Assembly (NCBI RefSeq): GCF_009600315.1
Contig: NZ_WIWC01000007.1
Coordinates: 107,351 to 171,350 of the forward strand
Length of the DNA stretch: 64,000 nt
DNA from: Pseudomonas helleri
GTDB lineage: Bacteria > Pseudomonadota > Gammaproteobacteria > Pseudomonadales > Pseudomonadaceae
Direction: 5' to 3'
Shown here in pieces: positions 36,674-45,725 of this stretch. How positions within the stretch are numbered: position 1 is the stretch's first letter; each line of letters opens with the position of its first letter. The notes under the pieces were generated by a model that saw nothing but the letters and a program-made list of their open reading frames with translations, was not told the origin of the DNA and did not search any database. The position numbers were made by a program, and so were the translations under genes.

Positions 36674-37720
36674 TCAGTGCCGGTGACGATGATGAATATC
36701 AGGAAAGTGTGGGTGGTTATGCCTGATCGCCTGATGCACATGAGGGTGAGTGTGAGACTCATTGGCCCCCACCTCCTGCCCGTGCTCATGCTGGTGGTGC
36801 TCATCATGGCTATGCCGATGAGTGTGTGCGTGTTCTATGTGCTGATGGCTATGATCATGACGCTCGGTAAGGTGCAACCACACCCCCGCCACCATGAACG
36901 CAGCGGCCAGCCAGAACAGCCATGACACCGACTCGCCCAGCAGCACAATCGACACGGCAGCCCCCAGAAAGGGCGCTGTCGAAAAATAAGCGCCAGTGCG
37001 GGCGGCGCCCAGGCCTCGCAACGCCAGCACAAACAGAACCAGACTGACCCCGTAACCTAGAAAACCAATCAACAACGTCGGGCTTAACACGCCAAGGACT
37101 GGCACCTGCGCGCCCAGAGTCAGTGCAATTGCACAGTTCACCAACCCGGCGAACAAACCCTTGGCCCCGGCGATATACAGCGCATCCGACGCCGATACTT
37201 TTCTCGTCAGGTTGTTGTCTACCGCCCAACAAAAGCACGCCAAGGCAACGGCCACCGGCCCAAACCATGAATGCCCCCCCGATGCTGCGGGCCCGGTTGG
37301 CCAGGACAGGACAATACCACCGACAATAATGGCGAGCATGCCTGCCACCACCCTACGGTCGGCATTTTCCTTGAACACCACCCAGGCCAGGAGTGCCGTC
37401 AGCACGGGCTCAAGATTCAGCATCAACGAGGCCGTGGCACCGCTGGTGCGGGTCAAACCAAACATCAGCGCGACAGGCCCCAGAATGCCACCGAACAGAA
37501 TGGCGCCCACTAGCCAGGGCCACTCACGGGCAGTAAGTCCCGACCTTGACCAGCCACGGTCCCGTAAAACACGCACCCCTAAAAGGCCCAGCCCACTGCC
37601 CAGGTACAACAGACCCGCCAACATGACGGGTTGAATCTGCGTCCCCAACACTTTGGCCAGCGGCGTGCTGGCCCCAAACAGCGCAGCCGCTGCCAAGGCG
37701 TACATCACACTTGTATTCAT
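36674..37720 (-). CDS. EamA/DMT-family transporter with histidine-rich C-terminal tail
   Basis: A 348-residue protein with ten membrane helices in two EamA repeats (ALFGASTPLAKVLGTQIQPV at the N-terminus; ALACFCWAVDNNLTRKVSA near 170). The ATG at 37720 (MNTSVMYALAA) is chosen over a GTG 9 bases upstream. After the last helix (about residue 290) comes a ~60-residue cytoplasmic tail dominated by His-X-His and His-Asp/Glu pairs, ending HHRHRH. Such tails bind Zn, Ni or Co and are rare in drug/metabolite exporters, hinting at metal or metal-chelate transport or metal-sensing. The minus-strand gene is followed closely by dedA. Transport family is sure; substrate is inference. Confidence 0.85.
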   Translation of the reverse strand: MNTSVMYALAAAALFGASTPLAKVLGTQIQPVMLAGLLYLGSGLGLLGVRVLRDRGWSRSGLTAREWPWLVGAILFGGILGPVALMFGLTRTSGATASLMLNLEPVLTALLAWVVFKENADRRVVAGMLAIIVGGIVLSWPTGPAASGGHSWFGPVAVALACFCWAVDNNLTRKVSASDALYIAGAKGLFAGLVNCAIALTLGAQVPVLGVLSPTLLIGFLGYGVSLVLFVLALRGLGAARTGAYFSTAPFLGAAVSIVLLGESVSWLFWLAAAFMVAGVWLHLTERHDHSHQHIEHAHTHRHSHDEHHQHEHGQEVGANESHTHPHVHQAIRHNHPHFPDIHHRHRH

Positions 37721-38040
37721 CTCGGCCACTTTTGTTCAGACGTGCAAGCAGACTAGCCTAACAATCGAAGGGCGAACTATCCGACGGCAAACAATGCCGT
37801 GTTCGATTTTTTAAACGTGCCTACACGCTCGTATTCAAGGCCGAATACAACCCCTGTTACATAGCCCTATGATTTTTCGACGGTTTTCAGCCTGCTTCGC
37901 ACAAAAAAAACTCCGATTAACGCGTTCAATAACTTGCCTCCTTGGCGCGGGGTCTATATATTCGTCCACCTGTCACGCAGGCTCTTGAGTACTTTGTCTT
38001 TTAAAGCACCTTCCTTCCTGACCCGCTTTACAGCGCTACC
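37721..38040 (+). promoter_or_regulatory. Divergent promoter region; tRNA-Leu promoter at 37934-37962
   Basis: About 320 bases without a gene. A good sigma-70 promoter for the tRNA is visible: TTGCCT (37934-37939), 17-base spacer, TATATT (37957-37962), followed by a discriminator before the tRNA 78 bases later. The left end must carry the EamA gene promoter on the minus strand; I see no clear operator there. Confidence 0.6.
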
Positions 38041-38127
38041 GCCCGAATGGCGAAATTGGTAGACGCATGGGACTTAAAATCCCCCGTTCGAAAGGACGTG
38101 CCGGTTCGATTCCGGCTTCGGGCACCA
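38041..38127 (+). tRNA. tRNA-Leu (anticodon UAA)
   Basis: An 87-base class II tRNA with encoded CCA. The acceptor stem GCCCGAA / TTCGGGC pairs perfectly, the anticodon arm GGGA-CTTAAAA-TCCC gives anticodon TAA for UUA codons, a long variable arm (CCGTTCGAAAGGACGT region) is present, and the T arm has GGTTCGATTCC. It is a single gene with its own promoter and terminator. Confidence 0.96.
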
Positions 38128-38135
38128 AACAAATC

Positions 38136-38177
38136 AAGGGCTTGTATGAGATTCTTCATGCAGGCCTTTTGTTTTTT
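38136..38177 (+). terminator. Terminator of tRNA-Leu
   Basis: A stem with G-U pairs (AAGGGCTTGTATGA with TTCATGCAGGCCTTT) followed by T-rich TTTTGTTTTTT starts 9 bases after the tRNA 3' end. Confidence 0.75.
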
Positions 38178-38313
38178 GGCTCGGCAAAACCTGCGCCGTT
38201 GAGCTGCTCTGCTTTTGCGCCCCCAGGCTTCATCGCGGCCCTGATCTTGAATGCGGTGTGATCACTCACCGATTTTTTAAAGGGCCCAATCAACCGGTTG
38301 GATAACTGTTGGC

Positions 38314-38616
38314 CTATGACGCAACGTAGTCCACCTGATACCTGGCAATCCGTGAGTCACCCAGCTCCCGGCGTACCCGCAGGTGCTCAGGATGAGTGGC
38401 GTAGGCGGCCAATGCCTCGTGTGAGTCGAACTCACTGTAGAGCACCACATCACAGGCATAGTCGATCCGACTGACATCCACCCCGACCTCGATTTTCAGC
38501 AAGCCCGGTATCAGTCCTGCAAGCCCCTCAAAGCGCTCCTTGAGCAACAGGCAAGCCTGTCGATTTCTTTCCAGCGTGTCCCCGGCAAGGTTCCACATCA
38601 CAATATGTTTGATCAT
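38314..38616 (-). CDS. Dabb-domain (stress-responsive alpha-beta barrel) protein
   Basis: A 100-residue ferredoxin-fold protein: MIKHIVMWNLAGDTLERNRQ, then LIPGLLKIEVGVDVSR, VVLYSEFDSHEALAAYATHP and a C-terminal ARYQVDYVAS strand are typical of Dabb dimers. It starts 36 bases after the ABC permease stop and is the last gene of the catabolic run on the minus strand. Dabb proteins include small catalysts such as olivetolic acid cyclase and others of unknown role, so in this setting a cyclase or dehydratase-like activity is possible but not shown. Confidence 0.83.
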   Translation of the reverse strand: MIKHIVMWNLAGDTLERNRQACLLLKERFEGLAGLIPGLLKIEVGVDVSRIDYACDVVLYSEFDSHEALAAYATHPEHLRVRRELGDSRIARYQVDYVAS

Positions 38617-38652
38617 TGCAGTCTCCCTGCGGTGTCATCCAGGCCTGGCATA

Positions 38653-39843
38653 TCAACCCTTGTTTTTCTGGTAAACGTCCACAAACACCGCTGCAAGCAA
38701 TACAGCGCCCTTAATCATTTGCTGGTAATCGATGCCGATGCCCATGATCGACATTCCGTTGTTCAGCACACCCATGATGAACGCGCCGATCACCACGCCC
38801 ACCACCTTGCCCACACCGCCGGAGGCCGAGGCGCCGCCGATGAACACGGCAGCGATCACATCCAGCTCAAAGCCAGTGCCGCCGCGCGGGGTCGCACTGT
38901 TGAGACGGGAGACGAATATCAGCCCGGCCACGGCAGCCAGAACCCCCATGTTGACGAAGGCAAAGAATGTTACCCGCGAGGTATTGATGCCGGAGAGTTT
39001 GGCGGCCTTGAGGTTGCCGCCGACCGCATAGATCCAACGGCCGATAACCGTGCGATTCATGATGAAGGTGTACACCGCGATCAGCACACTCATGATCACC
39101 AGTACCGTGGGGATGCCGCGGTAGGTCGAGAGCAGGTAGCAGAAGTACACGAGAAGCCCTGCCACTACACCGTTCTTCAGCGCAAACATGGCCATGGGCG
39201 ATACGCTGCCGCCGCTTTTTTGAATGCGCGCACGGCTTCGGTACTCGATTACCCAGAAGATCACGGCTACGGCAATACCCAGCAGTAACGAGGTAAGGCG
39301 CAGCTGTTCATGGGCAAAAAAGTCAGGAATAAACCCCGAGCTGATCGCCGAAAATGCGGGAGGAAAAGGCCCTATTGACTGCCCCTGAGAAATGGCAATC
39401 GTGGCGCCCCGAAAGATCAGCATGCCTGCCAAGGTCACGATGAAGGATGGCATGCCCCAGACTGCGACCCAGTAACCTTGCGCCGCACCAATCAGGGCGC
39501 CAGTCAGCAGACAAATCAGGGTGACCGTGAAGAAATCCAGGCGATATTCGACCATCAGCACAGCGGCGATTGAACCTATCACACCCACCACCGAGCCGAC
39601 CGACAGGTCGATATGCCCACACACAATGACCATCAACATGCCCAATGCCATGACTACGATGTAGCTGTTTTGCAGCAGCAGGTTGGTCAGGTTGAGCGGC
39701 TGCATCAGCGCCCCGCCAGTGGCGACCTGAAAGAACAGCATGATCACGATCAGGGACAACAGCAGACCGTATTCACGGGCGCCGCGCTTGAACGAGGCCA
39801 GAACATTGGGTTTGGATGAGAGAGGCATACTGACTTCGCTCAT
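38653..39843 (-). CDS. Sugar ABC transporter permease (XylH/multiple-monosaccharide type)
   Basis: A 396-residue inner-membrane permease of the carbohydrate uptake transporter-2 family, with about ten to twelve helices. IDLSVGSVVGVIGSIAAVLM, RGATIAISQGQSIGPFP and the C-terminal DVIAAVFIGGASASGGVGKV (the EAA-like coupling region with GG-S/A-GGxGxV) are diagnostic. The N-terminal tail (MSEVSMPLSSKPNVLASF) is cytosolic. Its ATG overlaps the stop of the ATPase gene (ATGA). It resembles XylH and the GguB/MmsB permeases working with ChvE-like binding proteins. Confidence 0.9.
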   Translation of the reverse strand: MSEVSMPLSSKPNVLASFKRGAREYGLLLSLIVIMLFFQVATGGALMQPLNLTNLLLQNSYIVVMALGMLMVIVCGHIDLSVGSVVGVIGSIAAVLMVEYRLDFFTVTLICLLTGALIGAAQGYWVAVWGMPSFIVTLAGMLIFRGATIAISQGQSIGPFPPAFSAISSGFIPDFFAHEQLRLTSLLLGIAVAVIFWVIEYRSRARIQKSGGSVSPMAMFALKNGVVAGLLVYFCYLLSTYRGIPTVLVIMSVLIAVYTFIMNRTVIGRWIYAVGGNLKAAKLSGINTSRVTFFAFVNMGVLAAVAGLIFVSRLNSATPRGGTGFELDVIAAVFIGGASASGGVGKVVGVVIGAFIMGVLNNGMSIMGIGIDYQQMIKGAVLLAAVFVDVYQKNKG

Positions 39844-41375
39844 TGGATCACCTCATTTTTCATGATTGCGTGCATGATTTTTTCCTGGGATGCTTCGGCG
39901 ATCGGAAACTCGCCAACGAAGCGGCCTTCGTTCATCACATAGATACGGTCGCAGGTGCCGAGCAATTCAGGCATTTCCGAGGAAATCATCACCACGCCCC
40001 GCCCTTCGCTGACCACCTGATTGATCACCCCGTAGATCTCGTATTTGGCGCCGACGTCGATACCCCGGGTTGGCTCATCCAGGATCAAGACCTTGGGGTC
40101 GCAAAACAGCCATTTGCTCAGTACGACTTTCTGCTGGTTGCCGCCGGACAGCTTTTCCACTGACTGGGTCACATCCGCACTGCGAATACGCAGACGTGCG
40201 CGGTAGTCGACGGCAACCGCCAACTCCGCCAGCTCGTTCATCACCCAGCGCCTGGACACTGCGGCCAGGTTGGCCATCGAGGTGTTGCGCGTGATGCTCT
40301 CTCCCAGCACCAGCCCGGCACCTTTGCGGTCTTCGGTGGCATAAGCGAGGCCTTGATCGATGGCCTTGCGAACGCTGCTCAAATCCACCAAACGCCCTTC
40401 CAGTTGAGCCTTGCCACGGATGTTCACGCCGTAAGAGCGACCAAACACGCTCATTGCAAACTCGGTACGACCGGCCCCCATCAAGCCAGCGATACCCACG
40501 ACTTCACCACGGCGCACATGGAAATTAATGTGACGAATGCGGTCGCGATCAGGACGCGCCGGGTCGCCCACTGACCAGTCCTGAACCTCGAACAGAATCT
40601 CGCCAATATCAGCCACCCGCGTGGGGTAACGATCCGACAATTCGCGACCGACCATGGAACGCACGACCCTGCCCTCATCGATGCCTGCGCCTCGGCAGTC
40701 GATGACATCGACCGTTGTGCCGTCACGAATGACGGTTATTTCATCGGCGACCCGACCAATTTCGTTGAGCTTATGGGAGATGATGATCGAGGTAATGCCA
40801 CGGCTCTTGAGTTCCAGCATCAGCGTCAGCAACGTATCGCTGTCCTTTTCATTCAGGCTCGCCGTCGGCTCATCAAGAATCAGCAAGCGCACATCCTTGG
40901 CCAACGCCTTGGCGATCTCCACCAATTGCTGCTGGCCGATGCCCAGATTGCCCACCCGCGTTTGCGGCGCAACATCGAGGCCGACCCGAGCCAGCAAATC
41001 AGCCGCTCGCTGGTGTGCCTGATACCAGTCGATCACCCCAAAACGGGAGATCTCGTTACCCAGAAACAGGTTTTCGGTAATCGACAGCATCGGGACCAGC
41101 GCCAGCTCCTGATGAATAATGCAGATCCCCAGTGCCTCACTGTCGCGCAACCCCTGGAAGGTTCGGGCCGAACCGTCGAAGTCAATTTCACCTTCAAAAC
41201 TGCCATGGGGATAAACGCCGCTGAGGATTTTCATCAAGGTGGATTTACCCGCCCCGTTCTCCCCGCAGATCGCGTGAATGTCCCCGTCACCCACTTTCAG
41301 GCTCACTCCGCTCAAGGCTTTGACCGGGCCGAAGCACTTGCGGATGTTGCGCATGTCGAGAATCGTCCTGCTCAT
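39840..41375 (-). CDS. Sugar ABC transporter ATP-binding protein (XylG/GguA type)
   Basis: A 511-residue protein with two fused ABC domains, as in all CUT2 sugar importers. The ATG at 41375 has AGGAGAG upstream; an 18-residue longer frame is rejected. Domain 1: Walker A CGENGAGKSTLMKIL near 40, signature LGIGQQQLVEIAKAL, and LILDEPTASL. Domain 2: degenerate Walker A GLMGAGRTEFAMSV, signature LSGGNQQKVVLSKWL and LILDEPTRGIDVGA. The GIDVGAKYEIY end matches XylG/GguA. It energises import with the adjacent permease and binding lipoprotein. Confidence 0.92.
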   Translation of the reverse strand: MSRTILDMRNIRKCFGPVKALSGVSLKVGDGDIHAICGENGAGKSTLMKILSGVYPHGSFEGEIDFDGSARTFQGLRDSEALGICIIHQELALVPMLSITENLFLGNEISRFGVIDWYQAHQRAADLLARVGLDVAPQTRVGNLGIGQQQLVEIAKALAKDVRLLILDEPTASLNEKDSDTLLTLMLELKSRGITSIIISHKLNEIGRVADEITVIRDGTTVDVIDCRGAGIDEGRVVRSMVGRELSDRYPTRVADIGEILFEVQDWSVGDPARPDRDRIRHINFHVRRGEVVGIAGLMGAGRTEFAMSVFGRSYGVNIRGKAQLEGRLVDLSSVRKAIDQGLAYATEDRKGAGLVLGESITRNTSMANLAAVSRRWVMNELAELAVAVDYRARLRIRSADVTQSVEKLSGGNQQKVVLSKWLFCDPKVLILDEPTRGIDVGAKYEIYGVINQVVSEGRGVVMISSEMPELLGTCDRIYVMNEGRFVGEFPIAEASQEKIMHAIMKNEVIQ

Positions 41376-41428
41376 TTTTTCTCTCCTGCCCGGCGGGTGC
41401 CAACATTCACCGCCGACGGCGCAAGCCA

Positions 41429-42499
41429 CTAGTGCAATTGTTCAAGGGTGTAAAAGCGCGTGTCATCCACCAGCACTTTTTGCCAATTTTTGCTATCCAC
41501 CAGTTGTGGGGTCAGCAATTGGGTCGGCACGATCATCGAACCGTTGTCATAGGATGTGGTGTCATTGACCGTCACTGTTTTGCCGCTCAGTTCGGCATCA
41601 ATCATCTGTGCCGCTGCTTCGGCCAACGCGCGGGTGTCCTTGAAAATCGTCGAGGTCTGGGCGCCGTGAATAATCGATTTGATGCTGGAGATCTCCGCAT
41701 CCTGGCCGGTGACAATCGGCATGGCCGATCTCCCGTTGCCGTAGCCCACGCCGCGCAGAGAGGACACCACGCCATTGGCGATCTGGTCGTTCATGGCCAG
41801 CACCGCATCCAAGTGGGCACTGCTGTAAAACGCGCTCAGCAAGTTGTCCATGCGTGCTTGAGCAAGGCCACCGTCCCAGTTGAGGGTGGCGACTTTGTCC
41901 ATGGCTTGCTGACCACTGCGCACTACCAGTTTGCCGCTGTCGATGTACGGCTTGATTTGCGACATCACGCCCGAATACACCACGTGAGCGTTATTGTCGT
42001 CGGTTGAGCCGGCAAATATCTCAAGGTTGAACGGGCCTTTGCCCTGCTTCAGTTGCAGTGCGTCAACGATCGACTCACCTTGCAAAACCCCGGTGCGGTA
42101 GTTGTCGAACGTGACGTAGTAATCGAAGTCTTTGGAATTGCGAATCAAGCGGTCGTAGGAGATCACCTTGATCCCCTTCTCCCGGGCTTGTTTGAGCACA
42201 TCGGCCATCGTGGTGCCGTCGATGGGCGCGATGATCAGGCCCTTGACGCCCTTGACCATCATGTTTTCGATTTGCGAAAGCTGGGTCGGGGCTTCGTACT
42301 GCGCATATTGCAGATCCGTGTCATAACCCAGTTTTTTCAACGCATCGACGATATTGCTGCCATCGGAAACCCAACGAGCCTCGGCTTTGGAGGGCATGGC
42401 GATACCGATGGTGCCCTTTTCACTGCTCTCGTTCTTGGAGCAGGCACCAATGGCCAACCCCATTACGACGGCTGCGGCAAACTTGATAATGGTGTGCAT
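41429..42499 (-). CDS. Sugar-binding lipoprotein of the ABC transporter (ChvE/XylF type)
   Basis: A 356-residue periplasmic binding protein. The ATG at 42499 is selected because it opens a signal sequence with lipobox AIGAC (Cys20); most CUT2 binding proteins are soluble, so the lipid anchor is less usual. GTIGIAMPSKAEARWVSDGS, AQYEAPTQLSQIENMMVKGV, IISYDRLI-type ISYDRLIRNSKDFDYYVTFD, and AMNDQIANGVVSSLRGVGY follow the ChvE/xylose-binding pattern (type I fold, residues for pyranose stacking). In context it probably delivers a sugar or cyclitol to the permease and ATPase downstream. Confidence 0.9.
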   Translation of the reverse strand: MHTIIKFAAAVVMGLAIGACSKNESSEKGTIGIAMPSKAEARWVSDGSNIVDALKKLGYDTDLQYAQYEAPTQLSQIENMMVKGVKGLIIAPIDGTTMADVLKQAREKGIKVISYDRLIRNSKDFDYYVTFDNYRTGVLQGESIVDALQLKQGKGPFNLEIFAGSTDDNNAHVVYSGVMSQIKPYIDSGKLVVRSGQQAMDKVATLNWDGGLAQARMDNLLSAFYSSAHLDAVLAMNDQIANGVVSSLRGVGYGNGRSAMPIVTGQDAEISSIKSIIHGAQTSTIFKDTRALAEAAAQMIDAELSGKTVTVNDTTSYDNGSMIVPTQLLTPQLVDSKNWQKVLVDDTRFYTLEQLH

Positions 42500-42603
42500 A
42501 ACGCCCTCTCTGTTTTTGTTGTTGTCTTTTTCAGGGACGCAGCGTCCCTCCCGACTCAAAAATGAGCCGGTCAGGGCACTTCACGTACCGGTACTGCAGG
42601 TAT

Positions 42604-43695
42604 TTATGACGCTAGAAGAACTTCCTGGCCGTTCGCATCGGCGGACTCGAACAGAGCTTCAAGAATGACGTTGATGTCATGCGCTTGCGTGGCGGGCACG
42701 GTCGAAGCGCTACCGGTGCGCAGCGAATGGGTAAACGCTGCCGCTTCACGGTCGAAATACACCGGGTTGCCGATCTCGGCAATTTCCGGGGAATACACCG
42801 TTTTGCGCACCGCCCAGATTTCCGGAAAGCTGTTCTCGTTCCAGTGAGTCCAACCTTGCTGGTGGCCATTTTTGCCGTCGTGATAAAGCTTGTACGAGGC
42901 TGGCATCGGCGTGGAATGCATCACCCCATGAGTGCCGTAGGCCGTGATGTCCCAGCTCTCGGTCCACGGCATGGGGTCCCAGGACATGAAATCAATGGTG
43001 ATCAGCTTGTCGTCGTAATTGAGCACCGCCCCCACCGCATCCTCGCGGGCCGTTTCGCTCATCTGCCCGGCGAACTTGCTGATCCGGGCATTGACCGAAC
43101 GCGGTTTGCCGAAGTGCAGGAGGATCCGGTCGATGGTATGGCAACCAATTACATAGAAGGCTCCGCCACGATCACCGGGCTGCTTCATGTGGTTGGTGTC
43201 GGCTTCATCGTGGGAGCAACCGGCGTGGGCGCGCACTTGCAGTACTTTGCCGATTTCACCGCTTTGCAGGACCTGTTGCATCTTTTCTACCGACGGCGCG
43301 TAACGCCAGCAGTAGCCAACCTGAAACAAGCCACCGGTGCGCTCGACCGCGTCAACGATACGTTGGGTGTCTTGCGTGCCCCGGCCCGCGGGCTTTTCAC
43401 ACAGCACCGCTTTGCCGGCTTCCAGCGCTGCAATCGTCCACTCGGCCATCAGGTAGCTTTTGGGGTGTACCAGCACCACGTGTACCTTGGGGTCCGCCAG
43501 GATTTCTTCCATGCTGCGGGCTTGCAGGCCCAGTGCATCGCAGAACGGTGTGAGCAGCGGACTGTCGTCATAGGCGCCCAGAAACTGCACATCGTTCATG
43601 CGCTTGAACGCTTTAACCCGGCCCGACGTGTGCGGGTGAGTGATGCCAAGGCAAGCGACGCCAATGGTGGTTCCACTCTCAAGTGGGTAGGACAT
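42604..43695 (-). CDS. Gfo/Idh/MocA-family oxidoreductase
   Basis: A 363-residue NAD(P)-dependent dehydrogenase. The ATG at 43695 (MSYPLESGTTIGVACLGITH) has AGGAGA in front; a 9-residue longer frame is rejected. The Rossmann half carries AVLCEKPAGRGTQDTQRIV (EKP catalytic Lys), and the C-terminal half GGAFYVIGCHTIDRILLHFG (His/Asp catalytic pair). The N-terminal GxGxxG is replaced by ACLGITHPHTSG, as in the subgroup acting on glycosides or unusual sugars. It follows the IolG-like dehydrogenase by 50 bases in the operon and may oxidise the C3 hydroxyl of a glycoside or a cyclitol. Confidence 0.88.
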   Translation of the reverse strand: MSYPLESGTTIGVACLGITHPHTSGRVKAFKRMNDVQFLGAYDDSPLLTPFCDALGLQARSMEEILADPKVHVVLVHPKSYLMAEWTIAALEAGKAVLCEKPAGRGTQDTQRIVDAVERTGGLFQVGYCWRYAPSVEKMQQVLQSGEIGKVLQVRAHAGCSHDEADTNHMKQPGDRGGAFYVIGCHTIDRILLHFGKPRSVNARISKFAGQMSETAREDAVGAVLNYDDKLITIDFMSWDPMPWTESWDITAYGTHGVMHSTPMPASYKLYHDGKNGHQQGWTHWNENSFPEIWAVRKTVYSPEIAEIGNPVYFDREAAAFTHSLRTGSASTVPATQAHDINVILEALFESADANGQEVLLAS

Positions 43696-43745
43696 AACGG
43701 TTCTCCTGGTGTTCTGGTCCAAACATCCGAATCAACGACCTAGCA

Positions 43746-44741
43746 TCAGAGGCTGACCGCACGCCCGGTCTTGACTGACTCCACGGCTGCATCAGCCAAT
43801 TGCAGTGCCTTGAGCCCGTCCTGTACGGTGATTGGCATCGGCTTTTTATGAACCAGTGCGTCGATATAAGCATCCAGCTCGGACTTGTAAGCTTGCTGGT
43901 AGCGTTCCAGGAAGAAGTTCAGCAAAGGCTCGCGCGCATCGGTCACTTCCTGGCTCCAGCGACGAATCGTGGTCGGACGCAAGTTGTCCATCTGCAACAT
44001 GCCGGTAGAACCAAACACTTCGATGCGCTGGTCGTAGCCGTAAACCGCCTGACGGCAGTTGTTGATGTGGCACTGCTTGCCGGAGGCCGTTTGCATCTGC
44101 ACCATCGCGGTGTCGTAGTCGTCGTATTTCTCCATCAGCGCCGGGTCAATCAGGCGGCTGCCGATGGCCGTCAGTTCGACCGGTTCTTCGCCCAACAGCC
44201 AACGGCCGATGTCCAAGTCGTGAATGGTCATGTCGCGGAAAATGCCGCCTGAGTGTTCGATGTAATCTTCTGGGGCCAAGCCAGGGTCGCGACTGGTGAT
44301 AATCACCTGACGCACGTCGCCGATTTCACCCGCTTCAATCGCGGCGCGCATTTGCGCAAAAGTGCTTTCAAAGCGGCGATTGAACGCCAGCATCACGCGA
44401 CCGTTCAGGCGTTCAACCTCTTCCACTGCCGCCAGACTCTTAGCCATGTCCAGGTCAATCGGCTTCTCGCACAACACGGCTTTGCCCTGACGCACTGCAC
44501 GCAGCATGAGGTTGATGTGGGTGTGGGTCGGGGTGCCAATCACAATGGCGTCGACATCCGCACGATCAATCGCGGCTTCGCAATCGGTCATGGCCTCTGC
44601 CCCCAGCTCGTCAGCCAGTCTGGCGGCTGCATCGGCAAAGGGGTCGGCCACCACGACCAGTGTGGCGAACTTGCTGGCGGCCACATTGGCCGCGTGAATT
44701 TTGCCGATGCGACCGGCGCCAAGCACTGCGATACCTACCAT
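43746..44741 (-). CDS. IolG-like inositol/sugar 2-dehydrogenase (Gfo/Idh/MocA)
   Basis: A 331-residue dehydrogenase. The ATG at 44741 is chosen for AGGAGAG. GIAVLGAGRIGKIHAANVAA is the NAD loop; GTPTHTHINLMLRAV, KAVLCEKPIDLDM (EKP Lys) and GGIFRDMTIHDLDIGRWLLG (Asp/His catalytic residues) match inositol 2-dehydrogenases. Family enzymes oxidise myo-inositol to scyllo-inosose or related cyclitols and sugars. It lies in the operon after the (broken) TIM-barrel gene. Substrate is inferred from family only; an iolG gene symbol is not certain because the rest of the iol cluster is absent. Confidence 0.87.
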   Translation of the reverse strand: MVGIAVLGAGRIGKIHAANVAASKFATLVVVADPFADAAARLADELGAEAMTDCEAAIDRADVDAIVIGTPTHTHINLMLRAVRQGKAVLCEKPIDLDMAKSLAAVEEVERLNGRVMLAFNRRFESTFAQMRAAIEAGEIGDVRQVIITSRDPGLAPEDYIEHSGGIFRDMTIHDLDIGRWLLGEEPVELTAIGSRLIDPALMEKYDDYDTAMVQMQTASGKQCHINNCRQAVYGYDQRIEVFGSTGMLQMDNLRPTTIRRWSQEVTDAREPLLNFFLERYQQAYKSELDAYIDALVHKKPMPITVQDGLKALQLADAAVESVKTGRAVSL

Positions 44742-44811
44742 GTTTATCTCTCCTGAAAGGACTATTGTTCGTTGTTGTAGCCAAGAAGAACGTAAAGGTT
44801 TAATGCGCGCA

Positions 44812-45683
44812 TCAAGCCGGAAATTTGATGTTCTCAAACTGTGCCAGCGTGGTGTCGAAGGCTCGTTTGGCCGCGACCTCCAGCGGTAACTTGCGCAGGT
44901 CGGCGCTGATCAGCTCCACACCCCATGGCCCGCGATAACCGGCATTGACGACTTGCTGGATGAACTCGGGCACATTCAGATCGCCCTCCCCGCACAACTT
45001 GCGGTGATGGGTCGAGTCGTTGAACAGCGACTCGACGATGGTGTGGCTGGCATCATCCAACTCAATGGACTTGATCAGCTGCAGCGGAATTTTCGCGATC
45101 TCGTCGAAACTCATGCCACCACGCGCTACGTGCCAGGTGTCCACCAACAGGCCGCCGTTGGGGCGCACGCCGTCAGTCACAGCAATGGCGCGGTCAATGG
45201 TGTTAACACTGGAAAACGGCAGGAACTCAATCACCACATTGACGCCATAAGGCTGGGCGCGGTCGCACAGCGTGGCGAATGCCTCTCGCATGCGCGGCAC
45301 ATCAGGTGGACCGTCTTCAAACAAACCGCCCGCCACTTTCAGGCTGGAAGCGCCCAACTCGCCGGCGATCTCCAACAGGTCGTCGCGCAATTTATCCGAG
45401 GCCACACGTAACGGGCCGTCCAGGTGCCAGTCGGTCAGAAACTCAACTTCCAAGTGCTTGATGCCGTTGTCCCGAAAGATATTTCTAACCGTGCAAACCC
45501 TAGCTTGGCGATGCTGTGCTCAAGGTCCGCATGTAGCAAACCCATTCCGCGCCAACCGGCACGGGCCGCTGCTTCGGCCCGCGACTGCAACGAAAAGGAG
45601 CTGATCTCGCAGGGGGCGCCCGGGTAGGTGTCACCCGCAAGTGTCCAATAAGCAGCCAGCAGTTCAACAGATTTGTCGGGCAT
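44812..45683 (-). pseudogene. Sugar-phosphate isomerase/epimerase-like TIM barrel, frameshifted
   Basis: Two frames together make a ~290-residue AP-endonuclease-2/xylose-isomerase-like TIM barrel. The N-terminal frame from ATG 45683 (MPDKSVELLAAYWTLAGDTY) reads well to LHADLEHSIAKLGFAR; the C-terminal frame continues VRNIFRDNGIKHLEVEFLTD to the stop at 44812 with conserved GLLVDTWHVARGGMSFDEI and SIELDDASH metal-binding segments. Restoring one base at about 45489-45490 (probably GGG read as GG) joins them. So a single-base deletion breaks the gene, or the base is an assembly error. Family members are IolE-like dehydratases, epimerases or 3-keto-glycoside lyase subunits. It is 71 bases upstream of the IolG-like gene. 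Confidence 0.82.
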
Positions 45684-45725
45684 GACGATCACTTTTGTGT
45701 GTGTTGAAAACGAGGGTTCGAGGGA

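Noticed and set aside
42679..43743. A 354-codon plus-strand frame antisense to the Gfo/Idh oxidoreductase
   Set aside because: No recognisable product; the minus-strand gene is well conserved.
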